Shown: in pieces, positions 48,096-57,254 of the stretch
Numbering within the stretch: position 1 is the stretch's first letter
How the letters are laid out: the number at the start of each line of letters is the position of its first letter
Source of the DNA: CAWKOH01 sp963851245
GTDB taxonomy: Bacteria; Actinomycetota; Acidimicrobiia; Acidimicrobiales; Palsa-688
Length of the DNA stretch: 64,000 bases
Direction of reading: 5' to 3'
NCBI GenBank assembly: GCA_963851245.1
Contig: CAWKOH010000003.1
Span: forward strand, 558,001-622,000
The notes under the pieces: generated by a model
What the model was told of the DNA's origin: nothing
Database searches by the model: none
The model's input: only the letters and a program-made list of their open reading frames with translations
Position numbers and translations under genes: made by a program

Positions 48096-49391
48096 CTACT
48101 CGGAGCCGCGATCCCGTTCTTGGAGCCAGCGGGCGATCCGGTCCGGCTCGGCCCCGTGTTTCGAGGGCCGGTAATAGGTCCGTCCTTCGAGGTGTTCGGG
48201 CCGGTACTGCTGTTCGACCCAGCCTCGGTCGTCGGCGTGTGGATACTGGTAGCCCTTCCCGTGGCCCAGGCGGGCAGCCCCCCGGTAGCTGGCGTCGCGC
48301 AGATGCGGCGGCACCAGGCCGGCCGGAAGATCGGCCACATCGGCCTGCGCCGCCCCCAGGGCAGCAACGACGCTGTTGGACTTCGGGGCGCTGGCCAGGT
48401 GGATGACGGCCTGGGCCAGGTTGAGCTGAGCCTCGGGCAGGCCTACGAACTCGATCGCCCGGGCGGCGGCGTCGGCGATCAACAGGGACGTGGGGTCGGC
48501 CATCCCGATGTCCTCGCTGGCCAGGATGACCAGACGACGAGCGATGAAGCGGGCGTCCTCGCCGGCCGCCAGCATGCGGCTCAACCAGTACAGGCCGGCG
48601 TCCACGTCGGATCCGCGCATGGACTTGATGAAGGCACTGATGACGTCGTAGTGGTCGTCCTCCTCGTAGCGCACAGCCCGGGCGTTGCGGGCCGCCTCCA
48701 CGTCGGCCTCCGATACCGTCGGGCCGCCCGAGATGGCCATGGCCACCTCCAGGGTGGTGAGGGCGGCTCGGGCGTCGCCGTCGACCAACCGGACCAGGGT
48801 CGCTATCGCGTCCGGCTCGGCCGACCCCCCCTCGCGCTCCAGGGCTCGTTCGAGGATGGTGGTCATCTCGCTGTCGGTGAGGGGTTCCAGGCGAAAAAGA
48901 CTCGACCTGCTCAGCAGCGGGGCGTTTACCGAAAAGAACGGGTTCTCCGTGGTGGCCCCGATCAGGACGAGGGTCCCGTCCTCAACGGACGGGAGCAGGG
49001 CATCCTGCTGCGCCCGGTTGAAGCGATGGACCTCGTCCAGGAAGAAGATCGTCCCCCGGCCCTGCTCGCCGAGCAACCGGCGAGCGGCCGCGACGGTGTC
49101 CCTGACGTCCTTCACGCCGGCGGTGACCGCCGACATGGGCACGAACGCCTTCTCGGTGGCACCGGCGATCACTTGGGCCAGCGTGGTCTTGCCCGTGCCG
49201 GGCGGACCCCACAGGATGACCGACGACAAGCGGTCGGCATCGATTAGTGCCCGTAAGGGCCTTCCCGGGGCCAGGAGATGGGATTGCCCGACCATCTCGT
49301 CGAGCGTCTTCGGGCGCATGCGAGCGGCCAGGGGAGCCTGGGCCGCCAGGCGCTCGTTCAGGCCGGAGGTGAACAGGTCGTCGTCGGTCAC
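48096..49391 (-). CDS. rarA: Replication-associated recombination protein A (RarA/MgsA)
   Basis: AAA+ ATPase of the WRNIP1 family acting at stalled replication forks. Walker A GPPGTGKTT is at residues 62-70, Walker B FFLDEVHRF follows, and sensor 1 is IGATTENPFFSVN. The C-terminal MgsA helical domain has SAFIKSMRGSDVDAGLYWLSRML and GKGYQYPHADDRGWVEQQYRPE. It has 431 residues and overlaps hisS by four bases. Confidence 0.95.
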   Translation of the reverse strand: MTDDDLFTSGLNERLAAQAPLAARMRPKTLDEMVGQSHLLAPGRPLRALIDADRLSSVILWGPPGTGKTTLAQVIAGATEKAFVPMSAVTAGVKDVRDTVAAARRLLGEQGRGTIFFLDEVHRFNRAQQDALLPSVEDGTLVLIGATTENPFFSVNAPLLSRSSLFRLEPLTDSEMTTILERALEREGGSAEPDAIATLVRLVDGDARAALTTLEVAMAISGGPTVSEADVEAARNARAVRYEEDDHYDVISAFIKSMRGSDVDAGLYWLSRMLAAGEDARFIARRLVILASEDIGMADPTSLLIADAAARAIEFVGLPEAQLNLAQAVIHLASAPKSNSVVAALGAAQADVADLPAGLVPPHLRDASYRGAARLGHGKGYQYPHADDRGWVEQQYRPEHLEGRTYYRPSKHGAEPDRIARWLQERDRGSE

Positions 49392-50647
49392 GCCAGTCGG
49401 TTCTGCACCTCTTCCACGATGTCGTCGACCGCGACCTCCTTCTGGGGATCGTCGGAGCCCAGATCCTTGATGCCCACAGTGCCGCGGGCCAGCTCGTCCG
49501 GGCCGACCACCAGAGCTAAACGGGCGCCGCTGCGGTCGGCCGCCTTGAACTGGGCTTTAGGCGAACGGGCGTCGAAAGCCCGGTCGGCGCGGATGCCGGC
49601 GTGGCGCAGGCGGGCGGTCAGGTCGCGGGCGGCGTTCCCTCCGGCGAAGTCCACGACGAAGGCGTCGAGGCCGCGCCCGCCCGACAAACGGCCCAAATGT
49701 CCTTCCGCTTCGACGGCCAGAAGGGTGCGGTCGACTCCCAGAGCGAAGCCGACACCCGGGGTTGGCGGCCCACCCATGGCCTCCACGAGACCGTCGTAGC
49801 GGCCGCCACCGCCGATGCCGTTCTGGGCCGATTTGAGAGCCCGGCCGGCGTATTCGAAGGTGGTCCGGGTGTAATAGTCGAGTCCCCGCACCAGAGTGGT
49901 GTCGATCGTGTAGGGGACCCGGAGGGCGTCGAGGCCGGCGCGGACACGGCTGAAGTGGGCGGCGCAGTCATCACAGAGATGATCAAGCTGCTTGGGCGCC
50001 CCTTCCACGATGTGGCGGCAGGCCGGCTTCTTGCAGTCGAGCACCCGTAGCGGGTTCTCCTCCAGACGGGCCTGGTGCTCGTCGCACAGCTCAGCCCGAT
50101 GACCTTGCAGGTATGCGAGGAGCAGAGCCCGATAGGCGGGCCGGCAGGTCCCGTCGCCGAGCGAGTTCAAAAGCAGCTCGACTTGAGTGACTCCTACGGC
50201 GGCATAGAACTCCCATCCGAGAGCCACCACCTCCACGTCGAGGTCGGCATCGGCGCTGCCGATGGCCTCGATCCCCACCTGCCGGAACTCGCGGTAGCGG
50301 CCATTCTGGGGCCTCTCGTACCGGAAGTTGGAGCCGGCGTACCAGGACTTCCACGGCACCGGCGGCCGATGCTCGATGAAGGCCCGAACGACCGAGGCGG
50401 TGACCTCCGGGCGCAAGGCCACGTGGCGGCCGCCCTTGTCCACGAAGTCGTACATCTCTTTGCGGACCACGTCGGTAGACGCCCCCACCCTTTGGAACAC
50501 GGCCAGGTCCTCGAAGGTCGGCGTGATGATGAGGCCGTACCCGGCCCCTTCCACCACCCGGGCAAAGGTGGCCACCAGACCCTCCCAGGGGGCGGAGTCG
50601 GCCGGCAACACGTCGAATGTCCCGGGGGGGTGGCGCAGCTCGGACAC
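49388..50647 (-). CDS. hisS: Histidine--tRNA ligase
   Basis: Class II synthetase, 419 residues. PPGTFDVLP at the N terminus, motif 2 (FRYERPQNGRYREFRQVGIE), the histidine-binding GLDYYTRTTFEY, and motif 3 GVGFALGVDRTLL are intact. The anticodon-binding domain at the C terminus ends EEVQNRLA. GTG 50647 lies eight bases after a TAATCT hexamer, suggesting a nearly leaderless transcript. Confidence 0.96.
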   Translation of the reverse strand: MSELRHPPGTFDVLPADSAPWEGLVATFARVVEGAGYGLIITPTFEDLAVFQRVGASTDVVRKEMYDFVDKGGRHVALRPEVTASVVRAFIEHRPPVPWKSWYAGSNFRYERPQNGRYREFRQVGIEAIGSADADLDVEVVALGWEFYAAVGVTQVELLLNSLGDGTCRPAYRALLLAYLQGHRAELCDEHQARLEENPLRVLDCKKPACRHIVEGAPKQLDHLCDDCAAHFSRVRAGLDALRVPYTIDTTLVRGLDYYTRTTFEYAGRALKSAQNGIGGGGRYDGLVEAMGGPPTPGVGFALGVDRTLLAVEAEGHLGRLSGGRGLDAFVVDFAGGNAARDLTARLRHAGIRADRAFDARSPKAQFKAADRSGARLALVVGPDELARGTVGIKDLGSDDPQKEVAVDDIVEEVQNRLA

Positions 50648-50655
50648 GACTCGCC

Positions 50656-50661
50656 AGATTA
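50656..50661 (-). promoter_or_regulatory. Candidate -10 element for hisS
   Basis: TAATCT on the minus strand ends eight bases before the hisS GTG and fits the -10 consensus (TANNNT). No -35 element is convincing. Confidence 0.35.
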
Positions 50662-50777
50662 CCGGTGGCCGGCGCTCTGGCCATTTGAGTAAAGGGCCGG
50701 GGCGGGCGCGGCGAGCGCCTTCGTCGGCCCGGAGAGCAACGACTCCGGCTCTTTGCCGCTCCCGTCCCGACCGACAC

Positions 50778-50921
50778 TCACGCTGGTGACTGGCTCACCA
50801 CCGCCGGCTCACGTCTGGGTGCCAGTTCGGCGTCCCGGTGCCAATCCCGGCCCAAACGGCGGCGAATCGGCACCGAGAAGACGGTGTGGCACCGAGAGCG
50901 AGAGCAGTTGAACTCGAACAA
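50778..50921 (-). CDS. Possible small Cys-containing protein (uncertain)
   Basis: A 47-codon frame from TTG 50921, starting LFEFNCSRSRCHTVFSVPI and continuing RRRLGRDWHRDAELAPR. Third codon positions are mostly G or C, as in real genes of this window. The C-x4-C-H cluster and aromatic FEFN/VFSV pattern hint at a small metal-binding knuckle, but only one cysteine pair is present. The frame stays open back to the rel stop and has no ATG. It fills part of the 364-bp space between rel and hisS, in which I otherwise see nothing. It may be an old remnant or chance. Confidence 0.25.
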   Translation of the reverse strand: MFEFNCSRSRCHTVFSVPIRRRLGRDWHRDAELAPRREPAVVSQSPA

Positions 50922-51011
50922 GCCACTCGTTAAGCAGCCATAGGCCTGGCAGATCGAATGGGCCGTCCGTTGATCCTTTGATCCGGACGGACCCAGGCGA
51001 TCTGGTAGGCC

Positions 51012-53252
51012 CTACCCCCCGCGGTTGGGCAGAACCCGGTAGGCGTCGTACACGCTGTCGATGCGCTTGAGGGCAGAAAGCAGCGAGTCGAGGTGGGTGG
51101 GGTCGGCCAGCTCGAATTCGAAGCGCATGCGGCTGACCCGGTCCGGGCCGGTGATCGAGTCGCTGCGCAGGATGTTGAGATGGTTGTCGGAGATGACCTT
51201 CCAGACGTCGACGCCGAGCCGGGTGCGGTCCAGGGCCTTCAGCTCGACGGCGGCCACAAAGCTCCCTGTGCTCTCCCTGTCCCACTCGACTTCGATCATG
51301 CGGCCCACCTCGCCGGCGGAGAGGGCGGCCGCGTTGGCACAGTCGGCCCGGTGGACGCTCACGCCCCGGCCGCGTGTGACGAAACCCACGATCTCGTCGC
51401 CGGGCACAGGTGTGCAGCACTTGGAGAGCCGAACCATCAGGTCGTCGAGGCCCTCCACGTGGACTCCGACCCGGTGCCGGCTGGGCCGCCTCGGCTGACG
51501 GGCCGTGCTCGGGATCTGCTCCTCGTGTTCGCCGCCCCGCAGCTCCCTCGCCACCCGCTGAGCGATCGACTGAGCCGACACGTGACTCTCGCCGACGGCG
51601 GCGTAGAGGGCGTCGAGATCGGCATAGTTGAGCGCTTCGGCCACACCCAGCAGGACCTGAGATCCAGCCAGCTTCTGAACCGGCAGCCCTTCCTTGCGGA
51701 GCGCCTTGGTCAGCTCCTCCCGGCCCGTGTCGATGGCGTCTTCGCGCCGCTCCCGACTGAACCATTGCCTGATCTTGTTGCGGGCCCGCGGGCTCACCAC
51801 GATCTTGAGCCAGTCCCGGCTGGGGCCGGCCGACGGCACCTTGGACGTGAAGATCTCGACGGTGTCGCCCGAGGTCAGTTGGGAGTCGAGCGGTACCAGC
51901 CTTCCGTTAACTCTGGCACCGATGCAGCGGTGGCCGACCTCAGTGTGGATGGCGTAGGCGAAATCGATCGGTATCGAATGAACCGGCAGTGATATGACGT
52001 CACCCTTGGGAGTGAAGACGTACACCTCGTCGGTGTCGAGATCCAGCTTGAGGGTTTCGAGGAACTCGGCCGGATCGGTGCTGTCCGCCGACCAATCGAC
52101 GATCCGCTGCAGCCAGGCCACGTCGGCCGACGACTGCTCCTTGTAACCCCAGTGGGCGGCGATGCCCCACTCGGCCCGGTTGTGCATCTCGTTGGTCCGG
52201 ATCTGCACCTCGAGGGGTTTGCCCTGGGGGCCCACGACGGTGGTGTGAAGGGATTGGTACAGGTTGAACTTCGGGGTGTTCACGTAGTCCTTGAACCGGC
52301 CCGGTACCGGCGCCCAGGCACCGTGGATGGCGCCCAGCGCGGCCCAGCAGTCCTTCACGGAGTCCACCAGGATCCGGATGCCGACGAGGTCGTAGATCTC
52401 GTCGAACTCTTTGCCCTTCACAACCATCTTCTCGTAGATCGAGTAGAGGTGCTTGGGGCGGCCGGTGACCTGGGCTTCAATACGGGCCGCGGCCAGGCGA
52501 TCGTAGACCTCCCCGATGACCTGGGTCAGGTAGATGTCCCGTTCGGGCGCCCGGGTGGCGACCATCTGCTCGATCTCGGCGTAGCGCCGTGGGTGCAAGG
52601 CGGCGAAGGCCAGATCCTCCAGCTGCCACTTGATGTCCTGAATGCCGAAGCGGTGGGCCAGCGGGGCGTAGATGTCCAGCGTTTCCTGGGCGCTGCGCTT
52701 CTGCTTCCACTCGGGCATGGCGGCGATGGTCTGCATGTTGTGCAGGCGGTCGGCCAGTTTGATGATCAGGACCCGCGGGTCCTTGGCCATGGCAACCAGC
52801 ATCTTGCGCATGGTGGCGGCCTGTTGAGCCTGCCGGGAGTCGAATCGGACCCGGTCGAGCTTCGTAACCCCGTCGACGATCGACGCCACATCGGAGCCGA
52901 AGTCCGTCTCTATCTCGTCGAGACCGAAGCCGGTGTCCTCGACGGCGTCGTGCAGGAGGGCGGCCGCGATGGTCACGTCGTCGAGCCCGAGGCCGGCCAG
53001 GATGGTGGCCACCGCCAGGGGGTGTGAGATGTAGGCCTCCCCTGAGTTCCGCGACTGGCCCTCGTGCGCCTTCGCGGCCGTTTCGTAAGCGCGCACGATG
53101 AGAGCGGTCGGATCCTTGGGGTGGCGGGCGCGGAAGGCGCTGAGAAGGGGCTGAAGGGCATCCGCGGTCTGAACCTGGCGCCGCCAGGGCAGCACCCTCT
53201 CAACCGTGGCCACGGCTCGAGTTCGGTTCGCCACGTCCGACCGGTTCGGCAC
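51012..53252 (-). CDS. relA: Bifunctional (p)ppGpp synthetase/hydrolase Rel
   Basis: Stringent-response enzyme making and degrading (p)ppGpp; 746 residues. The N-terminal HD hydrolase domain has AYISHPLAVATILAGL and the metal-binding LLHDAVEDTG (H101, D102), intact, so hydrolase activity is expected. The synthetase domain has DLVGIRILVDS and YQSLHTTVVGP. TGS (VFTPKGDVISLP) and a C-terminal ACT domain follow, with CCTPVPGDEIVGFVTRGRGVSVHR between. It lies between apt and hisS, as in mycobacteria. Confidence 0.96.
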   Translation of the reverse strand: MPNRSDVANRTRAVATVERVLPWRRQVQTADALQPLLSAFRARHPKDPTALIVRAYETAAKAHEGQSRNSGEAYISHPLAVATILAGLGLDDVTIAAALLHDAVEDTGFGLDEIETDFGSDVASIVDGVTKLDRVRFDSRQAQQAATMRKMLVAMAKDPRVLIIKLADRLHNMQTIAAMPEWKQKRSAQETLDIYAPLAHRFGIQDIKWQLEDLAFAALHPRRYAEIEQMVATRAPERDIYLTQVIGEVYDRLAAARIEAQVTGRPKHLYSIYEKMVVKGKEFDEIYDLVGIRILVDSVKDCWAALGAIHGAWAPVPGRFKDYVNTPKFNLYQSLHTTVVGPQGKPLEVQIRTNEMHNRAEWGIAAHWGYKEQSSADVAWLQRIVDWSADSTDPAEFLETLKLDLDTDEVYVFTPKGDVISLPVHSIPIDFAYAIHTEVGHRCIGARVNGRLVPLDSQLTSGDTVEIFTSKVPSAGPSRDWLKIVVSPRARNKIRQWFSRERREDAIDTGREELTKALRKEGLPVQKLAGSQVLLGVAEALNYADLDALYAAVGESHVSAQSIAQRVARELRGGEHEEQIPSTARQPRRPSRHRVGVHVEGLDDLMVRLSKCCTPVPGDEIVGFVTRGRGVSVHRADCANAAALSAGEVGRMIEVEWDRESTGSFVAAVELKALDRTRLGVDVWKVISDNHLNILRSDSITGPDRVSRMRFEFELADPTHLDSLLSALKRIDSVYDAYRVLPNRGG

Positions 53253-53261
53253 TACCTGCTC

Positions 53262-53792
53262 CTACTCATATCTGAGTAGTGAAACGGTATCGAGGCCGAT
53301 GAGCTTCCCCCGCCCGCCGAGGAAGGCCAGTTCGACTATGCAGCCGAAACCGGCCGGCTTGGCGCCCAAGCGGCGAACCAGGCGGGCGGTAGCCGACGCC
53401 GTGCCTCCAGTGGCAAGGACGTCGTCGATGATCAAGGCGTTCTCGCCCTCCGAGAGGGCGTCCTGATGAATCTCCAGGTAGTCGGCCCCGTACTCGAGCT
53501 CGTAGGCCTCGGAGTGAACCAGCCAGGGCAGCTTCGCCGCCTTGCGAACGGGAACGAAGCCCGCCCCGAGCCGGACGGCGACCGGCGCGGCGATGATGAA
53601 GCCACGGGCCTCAACCCCCAGCACCTTGTCGACGGGGCGATCCTGAAATGCCTTGGACAGGGCGTCCACACACTCGGCCAGGCCGGCCGCGTCCGCCAGC
53701 AGCGGGGTCAGATCCTTGAACACCACTCCAGGCCGCGGGAAGTCCGGTATATCCCGGATCAGGTCCTTGAGCCAACCGGAGGCGTCCTCCAT
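53262..53792 (-). CDS. apt: Adenine phosphoribosyltransferase
   Basis: Salvages adenine to AMP. IRDIPDFPRPGVVFKDLTPLL is the family N terminus, GVEARGFIIAAPVA and VPVRKAAKLPW follow, and the PRPP motif is ALIIDDVLATGGTASA. From ATG 53792 it has 176 residues, the normal length; GGAGGT abuts this ATG, which is tight for a ribosome site, so GTG 53846 is an alternative start giving 194 residues. It lies between secF and rel, a conserved actinobacterial order. Confidence 0.93.
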   Translation of the reverse strand: MEDASGWLKDLIRDIPDFPRPGVVFKDLTPLLADAAGLAECVDALSKAFQDRPVDKVLGVEARGFIIAAPVAVRLGAGFVPVRKAAKLPWLVHSEAYELEYGADYLEIHQDALSEGENALIIDDVLATGGTASATARLVRRLGAKPAGFGCIVELAFLGGRGKLIGLDTVSLLRYE

Positions 53793-53854
53793 ACCTCCAA
53801 GGTACAGGTGCGCCGCGGTCGCTTCGCGCATCGACGCCCTGATCACCGCCGGAG

Positions 53855-55156
53855 TTAGCGACGCCGGCCCTTCTTGCGAGGGCGGGGCGGCGGTCTGTTG
53901 CCCGACCGGGGAGGGACGGGTGTCCGCAACGGGATGGATCCCTCGCTGTCACTCGCACCGTTGGCGGTCGAATCGGCACCGTAGGGTTGCTCGTCGGGGA
54001 GGGCGGCCGCCGGCTCGGGGATTCGCTCGTCCTCCGGGAAGCTGGTGGCCTGGGTGGCGGGGGCAGCCCCCGCGGGGACGAGGGACCCGCTCAGATCGCT
54101 GGCCGCCGCGGCAGCCGGGGTAAGGCGGCGAACGGAGCCGGTTGCATTCGCCAGCCGGCGCCGGATCTCGGCATAGCGGGGCTCGCGCTCTTTGAGAAGC
54201 GCAAGCACGGGCGAGGCGATGAACAATGACGAGTAGGCGCCGGTGGTGAGGCCGATGAAAAGGGCCAGGCCGAAGTCCTGGAGCGCGCTGGCGCCCAGGA
54301 TCCAGGCGCCCACGACCAGGATGGACAGGATCGGCAGGATCGCCACCAGAGAAGTGTTCAACGACCGGGCCAGGACCTGGTTGACGGACAGGTTCACGGT
54401 GTCGGAGTACGTCAGCCGGTTCGTGGACGCCAATCCCCGGGTGTTCTCCTGGATCCGGTCGAAAACCACGATGGTGTCGTAGAGCGAGTAGCCGAGGACG
54501 GTCAGGAAGGCAATCACCGTGTCCGGGCTGACCTGGAAGCCCGACAGGGAGTAGATACCGATCGTTATGAGGATGTCGTGAATCAGCGCCACCAGGGCGG
54601 CGACCGCCATCTTCCCCTCGAAGCGCAACCAGATGTAGCCGGAGACGACGACCAGGAAGACGATGACCGCCTTGATGGCTTTGTCGGTGATGTTGGCGCC
54701 CCAGGAGGGACCGATGTCGTTCAGCTGGACTTCGTTCGAGGAGACACCTGCCATCTTGGCCAGGGCGTCGGTGACCTTCTGCACCTGGGTCGTGTCGCCG
54801 GTGAACTTGGCGGCCGCCTCGACCTTCACGGTGCGCTGGTGGGTCTCGGTGTTGGTCAGGATCTCGATCGTCGACTGATCGAAGCCCGGCACGGCCGCCC
54901 CCACGACGCTGCGGACGTGGGCGACCGAGGCGTTCGAGGGCACCTCCCACACCGTGCCGCCCCGGAAGTCGATCGAGAAGTTGAGCCCACGAGTGCTCAG
55001 CGAGATGAGCCCGACCAGGATGACGACCGCCGAGATGGCGAACCACTGCTTCCACCTGCCGACAAAATCGAAGGACGTCTCGCCCCGGAACAGCCGCATG
55101 AAGGCATTGGGGCGGCGGGCCACCTCAGGCCTCCCTGGTCGCGGCCTTGCCTCCAA
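53855..55156 (-). CDS. secF: Protein translocase subunit SecF
   Basis: Six-helix membrane partner of SecD that uses the proton motive force to complete protein export. NFSIDFRGGTVWEV marks the first periplasmic loop. The helices with GYSLYDTIVVFDRIQENTR and NQVLARSLNTSLVAILPIL are canonical. A 110-residue C-terminal tail rich in Ala, Pro, Ser and terminal Arg/Lys is typical of actinobacterial SecF. It overlaps secD by 32 bases. Confidence 0.95.
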   Translation of the reverse strand: MEARPRPGRPEVARRPNAFMRLFRGETSFDFVGRWKQWFAISAVVILVGLISLSTRGLNFSIDFRGGTVWEVPSNASVAHVRSVVGAAVPGFDQSTIEILTNTETHQRTVKVEAAAKFTGDTTQVQKVTDALAKMAGVSSNEVQLNDIGPSWGANITDKAIKAVIVFLVVVSGYIWLRFEGKMAVAALVALIHDILITIGIYSLSGFQVSPDTVIAFLTVLGYSLYDTIVVFDRIQENTRGLASTNRLTYSDTVNLSVNQVLARSLNTSLVAILPILSILVVGAWILGASALQDFGLALFIGLTTGAYSSLFIASPVLALLKEREPRYAEIRRRLANATGSVRRLTPAAAAASDLSGSLVPAGAAPATQATSFPEDERIPEPAAALPDEQPYGADSTANGASDSEGSIPLRTPVPPRSGNRPPPRPRKKGRRR

Positions 55157-56726
55157 GGCCGCGATCGATCCCGAACACCGGGTTGTCGACGAAGCCCCGG
55201 CGCCGGCCGATCAGGATCACGGCCGGTCTGATGAAGAACCAGGCGACGAACACGTCCAGCAGCGTGGACAGGCCCAGGGTAAAGGCGAAGCCGCGGACGT
55301 CGCCCACCGTGAAGAGGTAGAGGATGAGAGCGGCCAGGAACGAGACCAGGTCGGCGGTCAGAACTGTTCTGAAGGCGCGCGAGAAGCTTCGTTCCACCGA
55401 TTGACGCACGGTGCGGCCCGCCCGCACCTCGTCTTTGAGACGTTCGAAGAACACGATGTAAGAGTCGACGGTTATACCGATCGACACGATGATGCCTGTC
55501 ACCCCGGCGAGGGTGAGGGTCAGGTTGCTGCTCTGACTGAGCTGGGCCAGGATGGCATATAGCAGTGCCCCCCCGATCCCGAGGCCGACCAGCACCACCA
55601 GGGCCAGGGCCCGGTAGTACGCCAGCATGTAGATCATGACGACGATGATCCCGCCGATGCCGGCGAGGAGGCCGGCCCGCAACGAGTCCTTGCCGATGGT
55701 GGCCGACACTGTCTGGACCGACTGAGGAACGAAACGCACGGGAAGGGACCCGTACTTGAGGACCAGGGCCAGATCACCGGCCTGTTTGGAACTGAACGGA
55801 GCTGAGCTCGAGCCGCTGATCACGGCAGTGCCGTGGAAGCTGGAGGCCTGGATCGTGGGCGCCGACTGCACCACCCCGTCGAGCTCAATGGCCTCCATGC
55901 TCGAATACGGAGGGTTGCTCGGGTCCGACGCGTAGTTCGGGTACCTCTGGGAGGCGATGTTGTCGAACTGCTCGGCGCCTTTGCCGGTGAAGGTCACCTG
56001 CACCTCGTAGCCGCCGCCTGCCGTCGGGGCGATGACCGAGGTGTTGGACACCACGTCGCCCTTCATGTCGGCCGGGCCCAGTACGTACCGGACCGAGTGG
56101 TCGTAGTACGGCAGGATCACATAGCTATCGGCGGTGTCGGCCGACACCTGCGTGGTGGGCAGTTCGGCCGCGGTAGAGGAACTGCAGGCGCTCTGGGCCT
56201 CGGCTTCGGTGAGCCCACTACCCGTACCCGTGTTGCCAGGAGTCGTGGTGGTCGAGGTCGAGGAGGCCGCCGGCAGGTGGTAAGCGGTCAACGTGGCGTT
56301 CGGCACGTTCCCGCGCAAAGCGGACTTGGTAGTAGGACTGGTCTGGGGGACGGTGGTGCTGGGCGTCGTAGTGTTGTTCGGAATGACGCAGATCACCGGC
56401 CGGAAGTAAAGGGTGGCGGTCTGGCCCAGCAGGGCCAGGGCCGCGGACGAGTCCTTGATACCGGGCAGGTTGATCACCACATCGCGGCCCTGCCGGGATA
56501 CATCCGAGTTGCCGACCCCGAGACCGTTGACCCGGTTCTCGATGATGTTGACGGCCTCTTGGAGCTCCGAGTTGGTGGCTGTCCCTTGCGGCTGCAGCAC
56601 TACTGACACCCCGCCGCGAAGGTCGAGGCCCAGGAGGATCGAGTGGCCGGACGCGATGGTCGCGGTCAGAGCGACCGCGGCCAGGACGATGATGCCCACC
56701 AGAGACCAGACAAGCCCGCGTCGCAT
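55125..56726 (-). CDS. secD: Protein translocase subunit SecD
   Basis: RND-fold accessory subunit of the Sec translocon, 533 residues with six membrane helices. The first helix is followed by GLDLRGGVSVVLQPQG. The large periplasmic P1 domain contains a Thr/Ser-rich insert (about 125-175). The membrane domain has GIIVSIGITVDSYIVFFERLKDEVRAGR. The operon is yajC-secD-secF, followed by apt and rel. Confidence 0.95.
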   Translation of the reverse strand: MRRGLVWSLVGIIVLAAVALTATIASGHSILLGLDLRGGVSVVLQPQGTATNSELQEAVNIIENRVNGLGVGNSDVSRQGRDVVINLPGIKDSSAALALLGQTATLYFRPVICVIPNNTTTPSTTVPQTSPTTKSALRGNVPNATLTAYHLPAASSTSTTTTPGNTGTGSGLTEAEAQSACSSSTAAELPTTQVSADTADSYVILPYYDHSVRYVLGPADMKGDVVSNTSVIAPTAGGGYEVQVTFTGKGAEQFDNIASQRYPNYASDPSNPPYSSMEAIELDGVVQSAPTIQASSFHGTAVISGSSSAPFSSKQAGDLALVLKYGSLPVRFVPQSVQTVSATIGKDSLRAGLLAGIGGIIVVMIYMLAYYRALALVVLVGLGIGGALLYAILAQLSQSSNLTLTLAGVTGIIVSIGITVDSYIVFFERLKDEVRAGRTVRQSVERSFSRAFRTVLTADLVSFLAALILYLFTVGDVRGFAFTLGLSTLLDVFVAWFFIRPAVILIGRRRGFVDNPVFGIDRGLGGKAATREA

Positions 56727-56729
56727 GGA

Positions 56730-57212
56730 TCAGGCGTCACCGGCCGGCGGAAGGTTCTGGTCCTCTTCGCCGCGTTTGGGTGGGCTGAGATCCGCATCTG
56801 TGGGCGGCGCGGAGTTGCCGTCGGAATTCGTGGAGGCGTTCCAGCCATCACTGGATGCCGCCGAGCCAGGAATGTCCCCTTTCGGCGCGTCCGGGTGCCG
56901 GCTCAGGGAGCGGGTAAGGATGGTCAGGACCACCCCTGGGGCCACCTCCACCTCGGCCTGGTTGGCGTCGAGTCCGACGATCCGGCCGTGGATGCCTCCC
57001 GCCGTCACGACGGGATCACCGACTGAGAGCTGGCGGTTGGTCGTCTGCTGCTGCTTCATCCTCTGCTGGCGGGGCCGGATGAAAAAGAAGTAGCCCGCCG
57101 CGAATACGAGAATGAGGATCAGCAGCGGCCATTCAGAGGAGCTTTTCGACTTCTTGCTGCCACTGGTGGTGGTGCTGGTCGACGCCGCGAGTAAGTGGTA
57201 GACGGTGTGCAT
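56730..57212 (-). CDS. yajC: Preprotein translocase subunit YajC
   Basis: Small single-span partner of SecDF. The membrane helix WPLLILILVFAAGYFFFI is followed by RPRQQRMKQQQTTNRQLSVGDPVVTAGGIHGRIV, the YajC signature. The C-terminal tail (about residues 105-160) is acidic, Ser/Asn/Pro-rich and longer than in E. coli. It starts at ATG 57212, three bases upstream of secD. A weak six-pair hairpin lies in the 42-bp gap to tgt. Confidence 0.93.
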   Translation of the reverse strand: MHTVYHLLAASTSTTTSGSKKSKSSSEWPLLILILVFAAGYFFFIRPRQQRMKQQQTTNRQLSVGDPVVTAGGIHGRIVGLDANQAEVEVAPGVVLTILTRSLSRHPDAPKGDIPGSAASSDGWNASTNSDGNSAPPTDADLSPPKRGEEDQNLPPAGDA

Positions 57213-57254
57213 TTGGGGAGGGGGCGCCCACCTCTCAAAGTGGGCCTAGCAACA

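Noticed and set aside
50809..51765. 318-residue minus-strand frame overlapping the 3' part of rel
   Set aside because: Out of frame with the clear Rel protein and Arg/Gly/Pro-rich; only its last part lies outside rel.
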